NCBI GenBank assembly: GCA_015232335.1
Contig: JADFZV010000006.1
Coordinates: 1-64,000 of the forward strand
Length of the DNA: 64,000 nt
Source: Alphaproteobacteria bacterium
Lineage (GTDB): Bacteria; Pseudomonadota; Alphaproteobacteria; Rhodospirillales; WMHbin7
Direction of reading: 5' to 3'
The notes under the pieces were generated by a model that was given only the letters and a program-made list of their open reading frames with translations, had not been told where the DNA came from and ran no database searches. Of the stretch, positions 7,998-15,854 are shown piece by piece. The translations under genes were made by a program, and so were the position numbers. The stretch's first letter is position 1. Every line of letters starts with the position of its first letter.

Positions 7998-8512
7998 CTA
8001 CCGCTCACCGCGATAACTACCGAAGCGCTTGAAAAGCCTTCTCCGGGATTGTTGGTAAGATAGTTCTCAATATCAGCGAGGCTTGTTCCAGGAAGTGGAG
8101 AAAGTTCAAGTGCGGCGATTTGTTCGGGAAGTCTTTGAAGAAGATTTGATGGACTTGAATAGCAGCGAACGGCTTCAAGGGAAAGAGGTGTCGAGAAACG
8201 GAAGCGAAAACCCATTGAACTGTCCGGTATCTGAAGTTGCAGCCCACCAGAAACCCGAGGGTTGGAAGCATAGCGATTAGGGAAAATTCTGAATACCTGG
8301 CCGTCAGCTTGACGATAGAAACAGTACAAGTTGGTGTCATTCACGACCCTAACCTGAACCTGCATGACGTCGCCGGGTTCGTAGACCGGTGTCGATCCCT
8401 TTTCTGTAGTAACTTCGATGGTTGCTGACTGTGCCTTGACGGTATGGCATGGCAACAATGCTGAAGCAAAAAGGGCTAGATAACCCAGAAAATGTTTTGA
8501 TAAGGAAGTCAT
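7994..8512 (-). CDS. Exported DUF4384 protein
   Basis: 172 residues from ATG at 8510-8512 (MTSLSKHFLGYLALFAS), chosen because a signal peptide follows (cleavage after VKA). The mature region ~45-125 is a DUF4384 domain: EPGDVMQVQVRVVND, YCFYRQADGQVFRIFPNRY and IPDSS match the blocks at the C-terminus of the lipoprotein at 3163-4692. DUF4384 domains frequently accompany caspase-like or Ser/Thr kinase proteins, usually in the envelope. It is the first gene of a two-gene operon with the caspase-like gene (4-base overlap). An IS3-type element ends about 34 bp upstream of its start and probably replaced or altered its promoter. Confidence 0.82.
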   Translation of the reverse strand: MTSLSKHFLGYLALFASALLPCHTVKAQSATIEVTTEKGSTPVYEPGDVMQVQVRVVNDTNLYCFYRQADGQVFRIFPNRYASNPRVSGGLQLQIPDSSMGFRFRFSTPLSLEAVRCYSSPSNLLQRLPEQIAALELSPLPGTSLADIENYLTNNPGEGFSSASVVIAVSGR

Positions 8513-8545
8513 TACACTCCAAACACGTTCTGAAAGCACATCCAT

Positions 8546-9442
8546 TCCCCTGAGCTTGCCCCCAACCTTGGACTAGGTCGGCTTGGAAATTTCCGACTTC
8601 TTCCGACGGTAAGCTGGCCGGGGTTGCCGACCGGAAGTTGAAGCCTTTCTGGCACTTGGTTGCTGATCGCGCTGTGCGGTCGGACCAAGTTGAAGTCTCT
8701 ATGCCAATCCTTGCATTTTTCTCTCGCTTCGTCGAGGCTCATGAACCAGCTGACGTTCAAGCAATCGGCCCGGAACTTGCCGTTCAGGGATTCTATAATG
8801 GCGTTCTGCGTCGGCTTTCCGGGCGCGATGTAATGCCATTCGATGCCTTGGTCCTGTGCCTAACGCAAGATCGCTATGCAGGTGAACTCGGTTCCATTGT
8901 CGCTGACGATCATCAATGGCTTCCCGCGTTTGGCGATCAGTGCGTCCAACTCGCGGGCCACACGCAGGTCGGACAGCGACGTGTCAACCACCAGAGCCTG
9001 GAATTAGCGGGTAAATTCATCGACCACTGCTAGGATGCGGAAGCGCCGCCCGTCGGTCATTGCGTCACTGACAAACTCCAGTGACCAGCGCTGATTCTTT
9101 CCTTGAGGTATGGTCATTGGCGAGCGTGTGACCAGTGCGCGTTTGCGCCCGCCACGCCTGCGCACCGAAGCTTCTCCTCGGCATACAGGCGGCGCAGCTT
9201 CTTCTGGTCCATCTGGATGCCCTCGTGAGCCAGCAGGACGTGAAGACGCCGATAGCCGACCGGCGGCGCTCCGCCGACAGCTCACGCAGGCGTGTACGGA
9301 TGGCGCCATCGTCTGGTCGGCGCGATCGATATCGAACGCCGCTGCGATCCGTTCCCAATACTCTACACGCCCGCCGCTCGCTCACCCCGTGGGCTTCACG
9401 CAAATGAGCGACGGCCTGCCGCCATGCCGCGGGCGTCACCAT
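8546..9442 (-). pseudogene. IS3-type transposase OrfB, frameshifted remnant
   Basis: Reading starts at MVTPAAWRQAVAHLREAHGV (helix-turn-helix like start) and reaches ELSAERRR; the following VGYRRLHVLLAHEGIQMDQK is in another frame, and RKRALVTRSPMTIPQGKNQ in a third, so at least two frameshifts occurred. Within the DDE domain there is a TAA after DEFTR (about 9006) and a TAG after FTCIAILR (about 8865). Conserved pieces still readable are SDNGTEF and FNLVRPHSAI. The last frame runs out of the element into flanking DNA. Clearly non-functional. Confidence 0.85.
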
Positions 9443-9702
9443 TTTTTTGAGGCGACATCCTTCAACATGGCGTTGTCCAGCATCGCTTCGGCCAGCAGTT
9501 TCTTCAGGCGGCCGTTCTCGTCCTCCAGCGACTTCAGCCGCTTGGCATCCGAGACGTCCATGCCCCCGAACTTGGCCTTCCACTTGTAAAAGGTAGCCCC
9601 GGAGATCCCGTGGCGGCGGCAGACATCCGCCGTCGTGGCACCGGCCTCCTGCTCCTTCAGAATCCCGATTATCTGCTCTTCCGTAAACCGACTGCGCTTC
9701 AT
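9436..9702 (-). CDS. IS3-type transposase OrfA
   Basis: 88 residues from MKRSRFTEEQIIGILKEQE, the standard start of this OrfA group; longer in-frame starts precede the element's usual start. It contains a helix-turn-helix (DVCRRHGISGATFYKWKAKF) and a C-terminal leucine-zipper-like helix (LEDENGRLKKLLAEAMLD). OrfA binds the terminal repeats and is normally fused to OrfB by programmed frameshift. It appears intact, but its OrfB partner is dead, so it has no transposition role unless supplied in trans. Confidence 0.85.
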   Translation of the reverse strand: MKRSRFTEEQIIGILKEQEAGATTADVCRRHGISGATFYKWKAKFGGMDVSDAKRLKSLEDENGRLKKLLAEAMLDNAMLKDVASKKW

Positions 9703-9979
9703 CGTCCGTCTCCTCTGGATGACGGACTCTACCAAAAAATGGAGGAAAACGAGGGGCTCAGGTCAGTTGATGCCGTTTCAGAAGGAGCCAGAAATCACCG
9801 TCACCGAGGTTGATATTTGCCAAGGCTGCAATCCCCGCTGGCCCGCCGCCATCCCCGACTACGAACAGAAACTCGCCCGGCTGGAGCTGCTGTATCATGA
9901 CCGGTGATGTTGAAGATGCTGGCGCCGGACTAGGCTATCATATGATGATAAGATCACTAAGTGTGGCGATGACAGGCTG

Positions 9980-12900
9980 CTATATTTCGCCACCGCTTGG
10001 CTCATCCTCAATATCCAACTCTTCACCGTATTCAAGCCGACGTTGGGCAATGCGTTCTTCTGCCGAGCGTGTCTCTGCTGAAATCATCAGATCCAAACGA
10101 CGTATATAATTCTCAGCGAACTGACGGACGTTATCATTCCCATCCGCAAGCCATTCACGAACTAATTCTTGACGCTGTGTGTGGAGGTCGGAAGAGCCGA
10201 ATTCGCCTGTAACCATACCAGTCTGATCGAGAGCAGACTTAACATTCCCAAGCAAAGGGCTTTGAGCCTCTAGAATGGCAACAATTCTACGAATATGGGG
10301 ATAGATGCAGGGTCGGCCATCGAATGCTTGCAATATTGCCAGAAGAAAAGGAATGTCCTGCGCGTTTCCACCGGAAAGCATCGCCTCAAGCAACCCATCC
10401 AGCCCATGCGACAAGTCCGGGAAAACCGAGGCAAACAACCTTCCGCACTGGTACGGAAAGCTCTGCGGGTCCGAACTATACCAGGTGCGCGCACTTTCAA
10501 GCAGAATGCCAGGTATGGCAGCAAATGGATCACGCAGTTGGTGCACGGAATACGGAATAGGCGAATAAGCAAGCCTGTTCCCAGGAGAACGAGAAAACTC
10601 CAATCGTTTGCCAATGAAATCAACAACTGCCCGGGGCCATTTTTTTGCAATCGTCCCGGCAACGTATTCCGCATTATGTTCAAGCCTCTGATACGGAACA
10701 AGCGCATCAAGAACCTCGATGGCCTGAGCTTCACTTAGAGCACGGAGAATCGGCTTATCGAGCCAAGAGAACAAACGCGCCTTGATCCATGTGAAGTCAT
10801 CTTCCGCATGAAGATAACGAAGTGCTGGAAGGAACGCAGTTTCAATCAGTGTTCCAGGATGTTTGCCGAACTGATCAGCAGCAGCAATCAACACATTGTA
10901 GACAGCGTTCTTGTCGCTGTGCGTGATAGCGCTGTTAAGGACCTCTATAAGCAGAGTCTCGTCAAACGGATCCGCGAAGCGCAAGTACCAAGCGATAAGG
11001 TGAACATGCGATCCAGCTTCAAGCCAGAGACATATCTTCTCAATCGCCTGTGGACGCGCACCACTGGACATTATGCCACTTAGAATCCCTGGTAGAAAAC
11101 GGGTTAGGTTTTCGTCAAGGCGCTCGATATAGCTAAGAGCAATGGATGGCTTAGTTGCTGCCAGTTTATCAATAAAGCTACCAAAATACTGGAAAGTCGC
11201 TAGATCATCAGATTTTGTTAGAGCATACCGGCCAAGCTTTTCGAACCAGTCACCGGCTTTTGCCTCGCTTACTTCTGCGACCAACTCATCAATCAGGTTG
11301 TTTCTATAGGCGTGCTGCTCGGTGTATTCAAATTCATGATTGTCCCAGGCAGGGGGAAACACCGAATCAAAACCGACCAAGGTTTTATAGGTTATGAAGT
11401 CATGGTCCGAGTTTAAGGTGTCCCTGAGTGTCTGGATGGTCTCAATAAGGTTGGTGGCTGACGAAGCAATTCCCGAGTCATTTTGCATTGGCCCGGGAAG
11501 ATCAGCAAATCTCCAAAAGCATTGATTGATCCAAACCTCGCTTGTTCGCTTCAACTCCAGACTTAGGGCCGGTGATATCTCGCTCAGAAACTCGACCACA
11601 GACTTTGTATTCTCAAGGACTAACTGCGTTAGTTCGTTGCTGTACTCAGTTCCATTAGGCAGATGATCAACTGCGTGAAGGGTGCGCAAAACAGTTGCGC
11701 GATTTTCTTCAGAATCACTTCCGTGAAATAGCGTCTTGAGCAAACCAATAGCCTTGCTCCTCATATCCTGAAGAGCCTCTGAGAAAATGACAGAGCCTCG
11801 ATGAATGGTTATTGCCGAAGAGCTGTTTGAGGTTCCGCTGACCTCGGTTCCAAGCACCTCATTAAGAACGGTGATCAGCAAAGGAAGAAGATTTACTCTC
11901 TCTTCGGCAGGCAGCACCTCAATGCGGTCGGTTAGCATCATCTGAACTATCGGTCCGGCTTGACGCCATGCGTTGATATTGTGTTTGCCAAGGGTTTCGG
12001 CCAATTTGATAAGCGGTTTCCGCTCCTCTTCGTTATTGCTTAGTCCGTATAAAATGCAGAGCGCTTCAAATGTGACACTGATATCAAAATAGCGGTACTG
12101 AGTTAGTATCTCTGCAATGGCCTCAGTAATGTCCGCATAGGTCTTTGGCGGAATCTGGCCATAAGGTGTTTGAATTGTGACGGGCTGCTTAGTGCGGGCA
12201 TTCTCGGCAGCGGCTATGAGCTTGCGAACAATCTCTGTGTACTCAGCCTGAATGTTGTCGTAGTTGGGAAGGACAACTTCAGAAAACTTCTCAAGCAACT
12301 CCGCTCGAACATTATTGCCTTCCGCACCTACAATCTCTTCAAGCGCGTCTCTGTCAAATAGTGCCTTGCCATCAAGGAGGCGCTGAAAGTCGATGGCTAC
12401 GCTCTGGAATTCATACCCCGCAGGCAGAAGGTACTTGCGAGCGATTTTTTGCATCCGCTTCTCAATGCCAGCGAAAGCGGCGCTTCCGAAACGATCAAGC
12501 TGAGGTGCCTTATAAATGGTGTCGTGAGCCATCTCAGCCCAGGCGTGGTTAAGGATGGTTTGAATCTGGATTTCACACCGCATGCCAGAGAATTGTGCGT
12601 ACTCTGCCAGTGCTAGCCGTTCCGGCTTTAGCTTCACGATATAGTGATTAGAAATGTAGAGCTGTGCTGCTTCTTCAGCTGTGCGTGAAGGGTGGTGGAT
12701 TTTAACTTCATCTACCTCAAAATTCTGATGGATGATTCCAGAACTTATCATTCTTGCAACGTCGGTGTTCGTATAGAATATTGCGCGGCAGCCTGCGAGA
12801 TCCTTGATATCGCATTCTATCGTCGAAGACGCTTCAATGTTCCGATTTCGTAATTTCTGTCTCAGTGAAGATGGGTGCTTCGCACGAGTTTTAATCTGCT

Positions 12901-13012
12901 GAAGCCGGTAACCTCCCTCAGCCCCGACCGCTGCAGCTAGAATGCTTGAAACCGTGTCGGCAAAAGCTGCGTATTTCGCACGACCTTCGCGCTCGTACTC
13001 ATCAAGGTTCAT
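9980..13012 (-). CDS. RelA/SpoT-domain protein with large helical C-terminus
   Basis: 1010 residues from ATG 13012. Residues ~30-200 form a RelA/SpoT (alarmone synthetase-type) nucleotidyltransferase domain: a basic KTRAKHPSSLRQKL segment (40-54), ECDIKDLAGCR with acidic D68/D71, a SNHYIVKLKPERL strand, and CEIQIQTILNHAWAEMAH (146-163), whose E147, Q149, W158 and H163 match the conserved synthetase signature. No HD hydrolase domain precedes it and no TGS or ACT domain follows. Instead there are about 800 residues of alpha-helical, HEAT/ARM-like sequence. Single-domain RelA/SpoT proteins include toxic alarmone or tRNA pyrophosphokinase enzymes and anti-phage CapRel-type fusions. Lying in mobile DNA, this gene is a candidate defence or abortive-infection protein; no antitoxin is recognised. 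AAGGAG is 11 bases upstream of the start. Confidence 0.78.
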   Translation of the reverse strand: MNLDEYEREGRAKYAAFADTVSSILAAAVGAEGGYRLQQIKTRAKHPSSLRQKLRNRNIEASSTIECDIKDLAGCRAIFYTNTDVARMISSGIIHQNFEVDEVKIHHPSRTAEEAAQLYISNHYIVKLKPERLALAEYAQFSGMRCEIQIQTILNHAWAEMAHDTIYKAPQLDRFGSAAFAGIEKRMQKIARKYLLPAGYEFQSVAIDFQRLLDGKALFDRDALEEIVGAEGNNVRAELLEKFSEVVLPNYDNIQAEYTEIVRKLIAAAENARTKQPVTIQTPYGQIPPKTYADITEAIAEILTQYRYFDISVTFEALCILYGLSNNEEERKPLIKLAETLGKHNINAWRQAGPIVQMMLTDRIEVLPAEERVNLLPLLITVLNEVLGTEVSGTSNSSSAITIHRGSVIFSEALQDMRSKAIGLLKTLFHGSDSEENRATVLRTLHAVDHLPNGTEYSNELTQLVLENTKSVVEFLSEISPALSLELKRTSEVWINQCFWRFADLPGPMQNDSGIASSATNLIETIQTLRDTLNSDHDFITYKTLVGFDSVFPPAWDNHEFEYTEQHAYRNNLIDELVAEVSEAKAGDWFEKLGRYALTKSDDLATFQYFGSFIDKLAATKPSIALSYIERLDENLTRFLPGILSGIMSSGARPQAIEKICLWLEAGSHVHLIAWYLRFADPFDETLLIEVLNSAITHSDKNAVYNVLIAAADQFGKHPGTLIETAFLPALRYLHAEDDFTWIKARLFSWLDKPILRALSEAQAIEVLDALVPYQRLEHNAEYVAGTIAKKWPRAVVDFIGKRLEFSRSPGNRLAYSPIPYSVHQLRDPFAAIPGILLESARTWYSSDPQSFPYQCGRLFASVFPDLSHGLDGLLEAMLSGGNAQDIPFLLAILQAFDGRPCIYPHIRRIVAILEAQSPLLGNVKSALDQTGMVTGEFGSSDLHTQRQELVREWLADGNDNVRQFAENYIRRLDLMISAETRSAEERIAQRRLEYGEELDIEDEPSGGEI

Positions 13013-13019
13013 TTTTCAT
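13002..13019 (-). promoter_or_regulatory. Possible mini-cistron overlapping the RelA/SpoT-gene start
   Basis: Upstream of ATG 13012 the minus strand has AAGGAG, TTGC, then an out-of-frame ATG at 13019 that opens a five-codon frame (MKNEP, stop at 13004-13002) overlapping the main start codon. The Shine-Dalgarno is only 4 bases from the mini-start and 11 from the main start, so either could use it. This could lower or couple translation of a potentially toxic protein, or be chance. Confidence 0.3.
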
Positions 13020-13108
13020 GCAACTCCTTATAATTTTGGGATAGATATTGCCTTTCTGGGTCAGAATATGGGTCTGCGATGAGGTAAGCGTTGTAACTAT
13101 TTCCATTA

Positions 13109-13738
13109 CTACGCCCCATTGAATTTCCTTTGGGTAGAAAATACCAGCTCCATTTCTAGTATCAAAGCATCAACCGCGTCCAGACTATCTCCGCCCGGGC
13201 GAAGCAGCAGGTAAAACGCGGCGTGATGCAGAGCATTGGCCAGGGCCGCGTGGGTGATGGGGGCCAGTTTATTGGCAAGCTGTTCAGCCGCGATATAGCG
13301 GCGCGAGGCGTCTTGCTTCGCTGCCTCACGTTCGCCCGGGTTCTGGTGTTCTTGCTTGCGGAAAACGTTATAGGCCAACTCGACATCGGCAAGCCTAAGG
13401 CGCATCGGATGGCCCGCGGCGGCATAAAGCAGCCCCAGCCAGTGACCATCCGCAATTGGGTTGTCGGTGAAGGCGATGGCGTCTCCTAGGTTGCGTCCCA
13501 GCTTTTGAACGACCTCAATCGGGGCCAGCCCCATTTCCTGCAAGAGATCAAGTCGAATGCCGTGAATGGCCTGGGCGCCCCGGTCCCAAACGAAATCCTG
13601 AAGCCATTCGTCGGTTGGGCGGATGAGATGTGCTTGGCCCCTCAGCCGATTGTCCTCATCCACTTCAACCCAACCGACCTCGATGGGAAAGCCCTTGTTC
13701 AGTGATGAGGCTTCGAGGTCGATGATGACGGGGCGCAT
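13109..13738 (-). CDS. DEDD-type 3'-5' exonuclease-like protein
   Basis: 209 residues from ATG 13738. The start IIDLEASSL carries the ExoI pair (D7, E9) of DnaQ/RNase T-type exonucleases, and IADGHWLGLLY supplies a motif II-like Asp. The C-terminal HAALANALHHA resembles the motif III helix (H-x4-D) but with Asn at the usual Asp position, so metal binding may be altered or the true Asp lies nearby (the DAVDAL segment). The family trims DNA or RNA 3' ends. It is 96 bp upstream of the RelA/SpoT-domain gene on the same strand, and the two could be one module. Catalytic activity is uncertain. Confidence 0.65.
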   Translation of the reverse strand: MRPVIIDLEASSLNKGFPIEVGWVEVDEDNRLRGQAHLIRPTDEWLQDFVWDRGAQAIHGIRLDLLQEMGLAPIEVVQKLGRNLGDAIAFTDNPIADGHWLGLLYAAAGHPMRLRLADVELAYNVFRKQEHQNPGEREAAKQDASRRYIAAEQLANKLAPITHAALANALHHAAFYLLLRPGGDSLDAVDALILEMELVFSTQRKFNGA

Positions 13739-13863
13739 GATCTGCCTCTATTTGTCCGAATCGTCAGAATCATCAAACATGCCAGCAGTTACCTTTACCC
13801 TCTCAGTGCAGATCGCACGCCATAGAGCGCCGTCACAGCCCAAAGCATCGGAGTGCCGCTCAT

Positions 13864-14049
13864 TCAATCTAGCTTCCAGGTGACGCCAACATTGCCCCAG
13901 TTGGCCAGGTGCATCTGGCGGATCTCTTCATCCGTCAGTCGCTCTTCCGGGCGGATATTGGGGTTCTGGCCGACGAACTTGACTGTGCCGGGTTCCGCTG
14001 GCGGCCCCGACCACTTCAGGATCATGTCTTTGATCTCGTCATCCATCAT
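13864..14049 (-). CDS. Small hypothetical protein
   Basis: 61 residues from ATG 14049 (MMDDEIKDMILKWSG), with AAGGA about 7 bases upstream; a longer frame to 14160 has no ribosome-binding signal. It is acidic and hydrophilic, with no transmembrane segment or recognised motif (ERLTDEEIRQMHLANWG near the end). It lies 125 bp upstream of the exonuclease-like gene on the same strand. Whether it is expressed is uncertain. Confidence 0.4.
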   Translation of the reverse strand: MMDDEIKDMILKWSGPPAEPGTVKFVGQNPNIRPEERLTDEEIRQMHLANWGNVGVTWKLD

Positions 14050-14289
14050 TAGGAATCCTTCGTGCCGAAGCCCGCGTCGACAACCGGTGAAATGAAACCG
14101 GGATATTGGATCGGGCTGTGTTCCTTCAGCAGCTTTTCCAGAGGGTATTTTTAAAAGCAATCGCCTATCTCCTTCATACCACTCCAGATTACAACTAATT
14201 CATTGAAAACAAAGACAATACTACGGACAGGCGGTTTTTCACCCTTCCTAGGCGATTCTTAGCCTTCTGGGTGGGCATGCCTTTGTAAA

Positions 14290-14394
14290 GGGACACGGGA
14301 CATTCAGCTAGGGACACGCCAATTCCTGGCATGGACACAACAATTTTTGGCTGGGACACACATGTTCTGAGCAGGGACACATATTTTCCGCCCC
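14290..14394 (+). repeat. Iteron-like array 1: five 21-bp direct repeats (GGACAC core)
   Basis: GGACAC occurs at 14291, 14312, 14333, 14354 and 14375, exactly every 21 bp (two helical turns) and always in the same orientation. Each unit begins [G/T]GGACAC; the remaining 14 bases are variable and mostly A/T-rich. Exact phasing in one orientation is the signature of protein-binding iterons in plasmid origins. The whole arrangement recurs 1586 bp to the right (array 2). Confidence 0.75.
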
Positions 14395-14497
14395 TGAATT
14401 CGAAAAAGACACAAGGCGGTTTGTCCGTCGTGATTCGCTGAATCCGCAACCGGCTGAATTTGTGGCGATTACGGATTGGCAATTCTAGCTTCCCGCC

Positions 14498-14518
14498 TTT
14501 GCAGGAATAGCAGATTGT
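14498..14518 (+). repeat. 21-bp exact direct repeat, copy 1 (pairs with 16084-16104)
   Basis: TTTGCAGGAATAGCAGATTGT is present here and again, base for base, at 16084-16104. In both places it lies 123 bp after the last GGACAC of a 21-bp iteron-like array. It belongs to a duplicated origin-like region whose intervening sequence has diverged. Confidence 0.75.
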
Positions 14519-14552
14519 AAGACAAGTCAGGAAAAATACGCTGGCTTCAGGC

Positions 14553-14589
14553 GTCCGTGACGGACTGGATGTTATGTCCGCTGCGGACA
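14553..14589. repeat. Two adjacent perfect palindromes
   Basis: GTCCGTGACGGAC (14553-14565) and TGTCCGCTGCGGACA (14575-14589) are perfect inverted repeats with one-base centres, 9 bp apart. They look like dimer-binding operators. They lie between array 1 and the truncated membrane-protein frame, so a regulator of this element, such as the XRE protein at 15441-15779, could bind them; this is inference. Confidence 0.5.
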
Positions 14590-14603
14590 CATGCGAGTTA
14601 AGT

Positions 14604-14861
14604 TTAATCTGATTGGCACCACCAAACAGATCGACCTTTGCCAAGGGATTTCAGCGTGCCGACGGCGTTGGCCGGGTCGAGCATCATGCGAATCCCGGTG
14701 AAAAGAAAGAAGGCGATGGCCAGGGTCGGGAAGAGGCCGGCCAGCTCGGGGGCCAGCTTGGCGTAGATGTCGGTGGCGAAGTGTGACTTTACCGCGTCGA
14801 GTTCGTTGAAAAAGTCGCAGGAATAACACTTCGTCAGATCAAAGCTATTACTACCTTCCAT
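14604..14861 (-). pseudogene. Truncated membrane protein, possible VirB6/TrbL-type conjugation remnant
   Basis: 85 residues from ATG 14861, which overlaps the upstream gene's stop by 11 bases. After a short Cys-containing start (CYSCDFFNEL) comes one long hydrophobic segment (LAGLFPTLAIAFFLFTGIRM). The style, a conserved Cys-FF-x-L start and a hydrophobic helix followed by MMLDP, resembles the first part of polytopic T4SS channel proteins, which are normally several times longer. Here the frame stops shortly after the first helix in unrelated-looking sequence, suggesting truncation by recombination near 14640. Confidence 0.4.
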
Positions 14862-15276
14862 TAGCCTTACTACCCTCCAAATATTTAACTAAAACACCCT
14901 CCGTGCCAAAGACAATACCTACTTCGATTATGTCTCTGCCATAAGAAGTCGGATTGATGCGTTTGCCGTATTGTTGACCGCTGACAACAACTCGGCTTGC
15001 GTCTCTGTCATGACGTCGAAAAGTGATATAGCTACGCCCAAAAGCATTTCCTTCAAGACTGAATGTGCAGCCGCTTGCCACATCCGCATCCAGTTCGCAT
15101 CGTCCCCCCCCGGGGGGGAAGAGCGTTTCAACTAGAAAAACAGATGGAAAAGCATCTGCCTGTCCAGGCAAAGAGCCGTCCCTCACGACATAGGCCGTCA
15201 ACCCGCCGCCAATGGCCACAGAACCGACAATTCCAGCAATGGCGAGTGGCGACCTCAACAGATCAATGATGCTCAT
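14851..15276 (-). CDS. Membrane-anchored hypothetical protein
   Basis: 141 residues from ATG 15276 (MSIIDLLRSPLAIAG), supported by GGGAG just upstream; longer frames lack such a signal. One N-terminal transmembrane anchor (about 9-31) precedes a soluble domain with two cysteines (GRCELDADVASGCTF) and mostly beta-strand-like sequence. Not recognised. It is coupled to the truncated membrane protein downstream, and both lie between the two iteron-like arrays, so they may be fragments of a conjugation or mobilization region. Confidence 0.5.
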   Translation of the reverse strand: MSIIDLLRSPLAIAGIVGSVAIGGGLTAYVVRDGSLPGQADAFPSVFLVETLFPPGGGRCELDADVASGCTFSLEGNAFGRSYITFRRHDRDASRVVVSGQQYGKRINPTSYGRDIIEVGIVFGTEGVLVKYLEGSKANGR

Positions 15277-15440
15277 TGGCTGCTCCCTTCTTCTGTGGGT
15301 CAGGCGCGACCCCTTTCTGGATGGAAATTCCTTACTCGGCATGTTTGCAGAACGTAGCTCTGCATTCAACAATTATGTAGAATCATGATCGCTGTTCTTT
15401 GTCCGGCCAGACGGTTAACGCTGGGGGAGGAGGACAGGCA

Positions 15441-15779
15441 GTGGCATCTCTCAAGCAGAATTTCGGCACGCATCTGCGTCAGGCCCGCAAGCTTCGTGGC
15501 TGGACGCAGTCCGAACTGGCTGAAGCGGCCGAACTGTCGCTGGACATGATTGGCCGCATGGAGCGGGGCACCGCTTCGCCTTCCCTTGAAACAATCGAGA
15601 CATTGGGCACCGTGCTGAATGTCGCCCCCGCGACCCTACTGGGCGGAGTGATGGATTCGGCACGTTCCGGGAAAAGAGCCAAGCTGCTCGAGCGGATAGA
15701 GAGCCGACTGGCGAAGGCCAACGACCAGGAGCTGGCCCTGGCCGAGCGAGTTATTACGGCGGCGCTCAGCAAGCCCTGA
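15441..15779 (+). CDS. XRE-family transcriptional regulator
   Basis: 112 residues from GTG 15441, chosen because GGGGGAGGAGG lies 8 bases upstream. Residues ~10-65 form a Cro/C1-type helix-turn-helix (LRQARKLRGWTQSELAEAAE, then SLDMIGRMERGTASPSLETI). The C-terminal ~45 residues are a charged helix, possibly for dimerisation. Such regulators control mobile-element maintenance or excision genes. It lies between the two iteron arrays and is divergent from the gene at 14851-15276, so the 165 bp between them probably hold divergent promoters. Confidence 0.8.
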   Translation: MASLKQNFGTHLRQARKLRGWTQSELAEAAELSLDMIGRMERGTASPSLETIETLGTVLNVAPATLLGGVMDSARSGKRAKLLERIESRLAKANDQELALAERVITAALSKP

Positions 15780-15854
15780 TAAATCTGAAGCAAGATTTCT
15801 TGCAGGTCAGCCCTCTGCCAGGGGGCTTTTGCTTTGCCTTGTCCTTTTCAGGCC

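Larger units (their letters stand above)
8545..9765 (-). mobile_element. IS3-type insertion sequence (defective)
   Basis: Element of about 1.2 kb read on the minus strand: orfA at 9436-9702 and a degraded orfB after it. Its outer ends carry imperfect inverted repeats sharing CCTGAGC (8549-8555 on the left; the complementary GCTCAGG at 9756-9762 on the right). A target duplication could not be defined. orfB has frameshifts and stop codons, so the copy cannot transpose by itself. It lies immediately upstream of the DUF4384/caspase operon. Confidence 0.75.

Noticed and set aside
14195..14644. 149-codon open frame on the minus strand across array 1
   Set aside because: It reads through the 21-bp iteron-like array and the palindromes, has no ribosome-binding site and no recognisable protein character; the open frame is a by-product of the repeats.
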